From Hippophae tibetana (Eukaryota > Streptophyta > Magnoliopsida > Rosales > Elaeagnaceae), in assembly GCA_037013495.1 (NCBI GenBank), contig CM072802.1:63225483-63289482 (forward strand): a stretch of 64,000 bases of DNA, in the 5' to 3' direction. Shown here piece after piece: positions 61,801 to 64,000 of this stretch. The notes beneath the pieces are model-generated. The model was not told the DNA's origin and did no database searches. It saw nothing but the letters and a program-made list of their open reading frames with translations. Made by a program: the position numbers and the translations under genes. The number at the start of each line of letters is the position of its first letter. Position 1 is the first letter of the stretch.

Positions 61801-64000
61801 AACTATGCAGTATGTTATCAAATATTATTACAAACAGGTGTGTAAAAAATCGCCCAAGAATTCCATCGTTTTACATGCGTTTGCCCACGAGGTGTTAGAT
61901 ATGGCTATAAATACCCCACATAGTGGCACCCGAAAACGAGAATTCCTTGTCATCTTCATATTTGTACAGTGACAAACCTGATATTTCGTGATCAATAAAT
62001 CATAGAGGATGAAAGGAATTGCATCCAACAAGAATCGACAATTTTGGACGAATTATCTATTTTTCATGATTTTCCGAGATTTCAAAAAATAACTGAAAAT
62101 ACTTTCCATGTCCATAAGATTATGAAACTTTGGATTATGTAATCAAATATTATTCAAAATAGGTGTACAAAAAATCGCTCAAGAATTCCATCGGTTGACA
62201 CAAGTTTGCCCACGGGGTGTTAGACATGCCTATCAATGTCCCACATGGTGGCACCCGAAAGCGAGCATTCCTTGTCATTTTCGTATTTTTACAGTACCAA
62301 ACCTGATATTTCGTGATCAATAAATCATAGAGGATGAAAGGAATTGCGTCCAATAAGAATCAATAATTTTGGACGAATTTTCTATTTTTCCTGATTTCCC
62401 GAGTTTTCAAAAAATAACTAAAAATATTTCCCATGTCCATAAGATTATGAAACTTTGCAGTATGTGATCAAATATTATTCCAAACAGTTGTGCAAAAAAT
62501 CGTCCAAGAATTCCATCGTTTGACACGAGTTTGCCCACGAGGTGTTAGACATGGCTATAAATACCCCACATAGTGGCACCCGAAAACGAGCATTCCTTGT
62601 CATCTTCCTATTTTTACGGTGCCAAACTTTATATTTCATTATCAATAAATAATAGAGGATGAAAGGAATTGCGTCCAACAAGAATCGACAATTTTGGGCA
62701 AATTTTCTATTTTTCAAGATTTTCCGAGAGTTCAAAAAATAACTAAAAATACTTCACATGTCCATAAGATTATGAAAATTTGCAGTATGTGATCAAATAT
62801 TATTCAAAACAGGTGTGCAAAAAATCGCCCAAGAATTCCATCGTTTGACATGAGTTTAGCCACGGGGTGTTAGACATGCCTATCAATGCCACACATGGTG
62901 GCACCCGAAAACGAGCATTCCTTGTCATCTTCGTATTTTTACAGTGGCGAACCAGATATTTATTGATCAATAAATCATAGAGGATTAAAGGAATTGCTTC
63001 CAACAAAAACCGACTTTTTTGGACGAAGTTTCTATTTTAAATGATTTTCCGAGAGTTCAAAAAATAACTTAATATACTTCTCCTGAACATAAGATTATGA
63101 AACTTTGCAGTATGTTATCAAATATTATTACAAACAGGTGTGCAAAAAATCGCCCAAGAATTCCATCGTTTGACACGCGTTTTCCCACGAGGTGTTAGAC
63201 ATGGCTATAAATACCCCACATAGTGGCACCCGAAAACGAGCATTCCTTGTTATCTTCGTATTTTTACAGTGCCGAACCTGATATTTATTGATCAATAAAT
63301 CATACAGGATTAAAGGATTTGCTTCCAACAAAAACCGACTTTTTTGGACGAAGTTTCTATTTTAAATGATTTTCCGAGAGTTCAAAAAATAACTTAATAT
63401 ACTTCTCCTGAACATAAGATTATGAAACTTTGCAGTATGTTATCAAATATTATTCCAAACAGTTGTGCAAAAAATCGTCCAAGAATTCCATCGTTTGACA
63501 CGAGTTTGCCCACGAGGTGTTAGACATGGCTATAAATTCCCCACATAGTGGCACCCGAAAACGAGCATTCCTTGTTATCTTCGTATTTTTACAGTGCCGA
63601 ACCTGATATTTATTGATCAATAAATCATAGAGGATTAAAGGAATTGCTTCCAACAAAAACCGACTTTTTTGGAGGAAGTTTCTATTTTAAATGATTTTCC
63701 GAGAGTTCAAAAAATAACTTAATATACTTCTCCTGAACATAAGATTATAAAACTTTGCAGTATGTTATCAAATATTATTACAAACAGGTGTGCAAAAAAT
63801 CGCCCAAGAATTCCATCGTTTGACACGCGTTTTCCCACGAGGTGTTAGACATGGCTATAAATACCCCACATAGTGGCACCCGAAAACGAGCATTCCTTGT
63901 CATCTTCGTATTTTTACAGTGCCAAACCTGATATTTATTGGTCAATAAATCATAGAGGATTAAAGGAATTGCTTCCAACAAAAACCGACTTTTTTGGACA
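58896..64000. repeat. right part of array in window: mixed types plus another F-G-H-I-J cassette
   Basis: 58902 I, 59227 a D/B hybrid, 59552 and about 59880 with border-like features (TTTAGTGATCAATAAATC at 59709), two H monomers in a row at 60202 and 60527 (325 bp apart), I at 60852, J at 61177, then F-G-H-I-J at 61495-63119 and E-type monomers to the end. The array continues past the window. Confidence 0.85.

Larger units (their letters stand above)
4494..64000. repeat. tandem satellite array, ~325-bp monomer, about 183 copies
   Basis: From CACATGGTGGCACCCG at 4494 to the window end the sequence repeats every 324-325 bp in one orientation. Landmarks in each monomer, in order: CACATRGTGGCACCCGAAAA, CGAGCATTCCTTGTCATCTT, TGATCAATAAATCAT, GGAATTGCGTCC, TTTTGGACGAATTTTCTA, CCGAGAGTTCAAAAAATAAC, AGATTATGAAACTTTGCAG, TGATCAAATATTATT, AATCGCCCAAGAATTCC and GTTTGCCCACGGGGTGTTAG. 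I see no inversion, no transposon and no other sequence inside, and the right end lies outside the window. The unit is strongly AT-rich with many A/T tracts. I do not recognise the family by name. Length, homogeneity and higher-order structure fit a centromeric, pericentromeric or knob satellite; sequence alone does not say which. Confidence 0.98.

Noticed and set aside
4720-63981. About 160 open frames of 60-109 codons in the array, mostly on the minus strand, with recurrent MDMESIFSYF, LLDAIPFILYDLL and KNTKMTRNARFRVP
   Set aside because: They are one satellite segment read again and again. The period of 325 bp is not a multiple of three, the start moves between monomers, many copies are cut, and no known family or signal is evident. 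Open frames of this length arise because few stops happen to fall in this phase. A test would be codon-position substitution bias among monomers; without it they are not genes.
4494-64000. CRISPR-like array
   Set aside because: The units are continuous ~325-bp repeats without unique spacers, and the context is a plant nuclear genome.
4494-64000. Terminal repeats of a retroelement or tandem LTRs
   Set aside because: I see no primer-binding site, polypurine tract, target-site duplication or internal coding region between units; the copies are contiguous.
4494-64000. A CENP-B-box-like motif (TTCGNNNNANNCGGG)
   Set aside because: The nearest strings (TTCGTATTTTTAC, CCCGAAAACGAG) lack the required spacing and CGGG core; plants also lack a clear CENP-B requirement.

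Overview
This window is nuclear DNA of a flowering plant, most likely a eudicot. Three things point that way: a 26S rDNA fragment with plant-type sequence, an intron-rich ABCB (P-glycoprotein-type) transporter relic closest in sequence style to the Arabidopsis ABCB4/ABCB11/ABCB21 group, and a very long plant-type tandem satellite. I cannot name the genus. I find no intact protein-coding gene.

Layout: (1) 1-130 is a short piece of rDNA, the ITS2 tail plus the first ~54 bp of 26S rRNA, breaking off abruptly into AT-rich unique sequence (131-693). (2) 694-4286, minus strand, is the C-terminal half of an ABCB transporter gene. Six exons with good splice sites remain: the end of NBD1, the linker plus TMD2, and NBD2. 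It is a pseudogene. TMD1 and the Walker A half of NBD1 are absent, three in-frame stops lie in the linker, and there are two single-base frameshifts, one before NBD2 and one just ahead of the NBD2 signature motif. An (AT)14 microsatellite and a possible small MITE sit in its introns. (3) After about 207 bp of unique sequence the window becomes one continuous satellite array from about 4494 to the end (59.5 kb, about 183 head-to-tail monomers of about 325 bp). I see no inversion and no transposon inside it. The array border is where the 5' half of the ABCB gene should be.

The array is not uniform. Monomers near the border (4.5-8.2 kb) are the most varied and carry blurred 4-mer and 5-mer patterns. 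Further in, a small set of monomer variants (labelled A-K here) is reused in different orders. This gives tandem higher-order repeats of 3, 4, 5, 7, 9 and 11 monomers (about 974, 1299, 1623, 2272, 2911 and 3571 bp) and a longer-range duplication at 22-24 monomers (7141-7790 bp). A five-monomer cassette F-G-H-I-J recurs at least seven times. This is what repeated unequal exchange and segmental amplification should leave. Derived monomers have gained an 18-bp perfect palindrome and, in a different part of the monomer, a TATAAATA element. The setting (satellite, rDNA relic, decayed gene) suggests pericentromeric or other heterochromatin. Whether this array is the functional centromere cannot be told from sequence.

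The many 60-96-codon open frames across the array are repeat-derived and are not annotated as genes.
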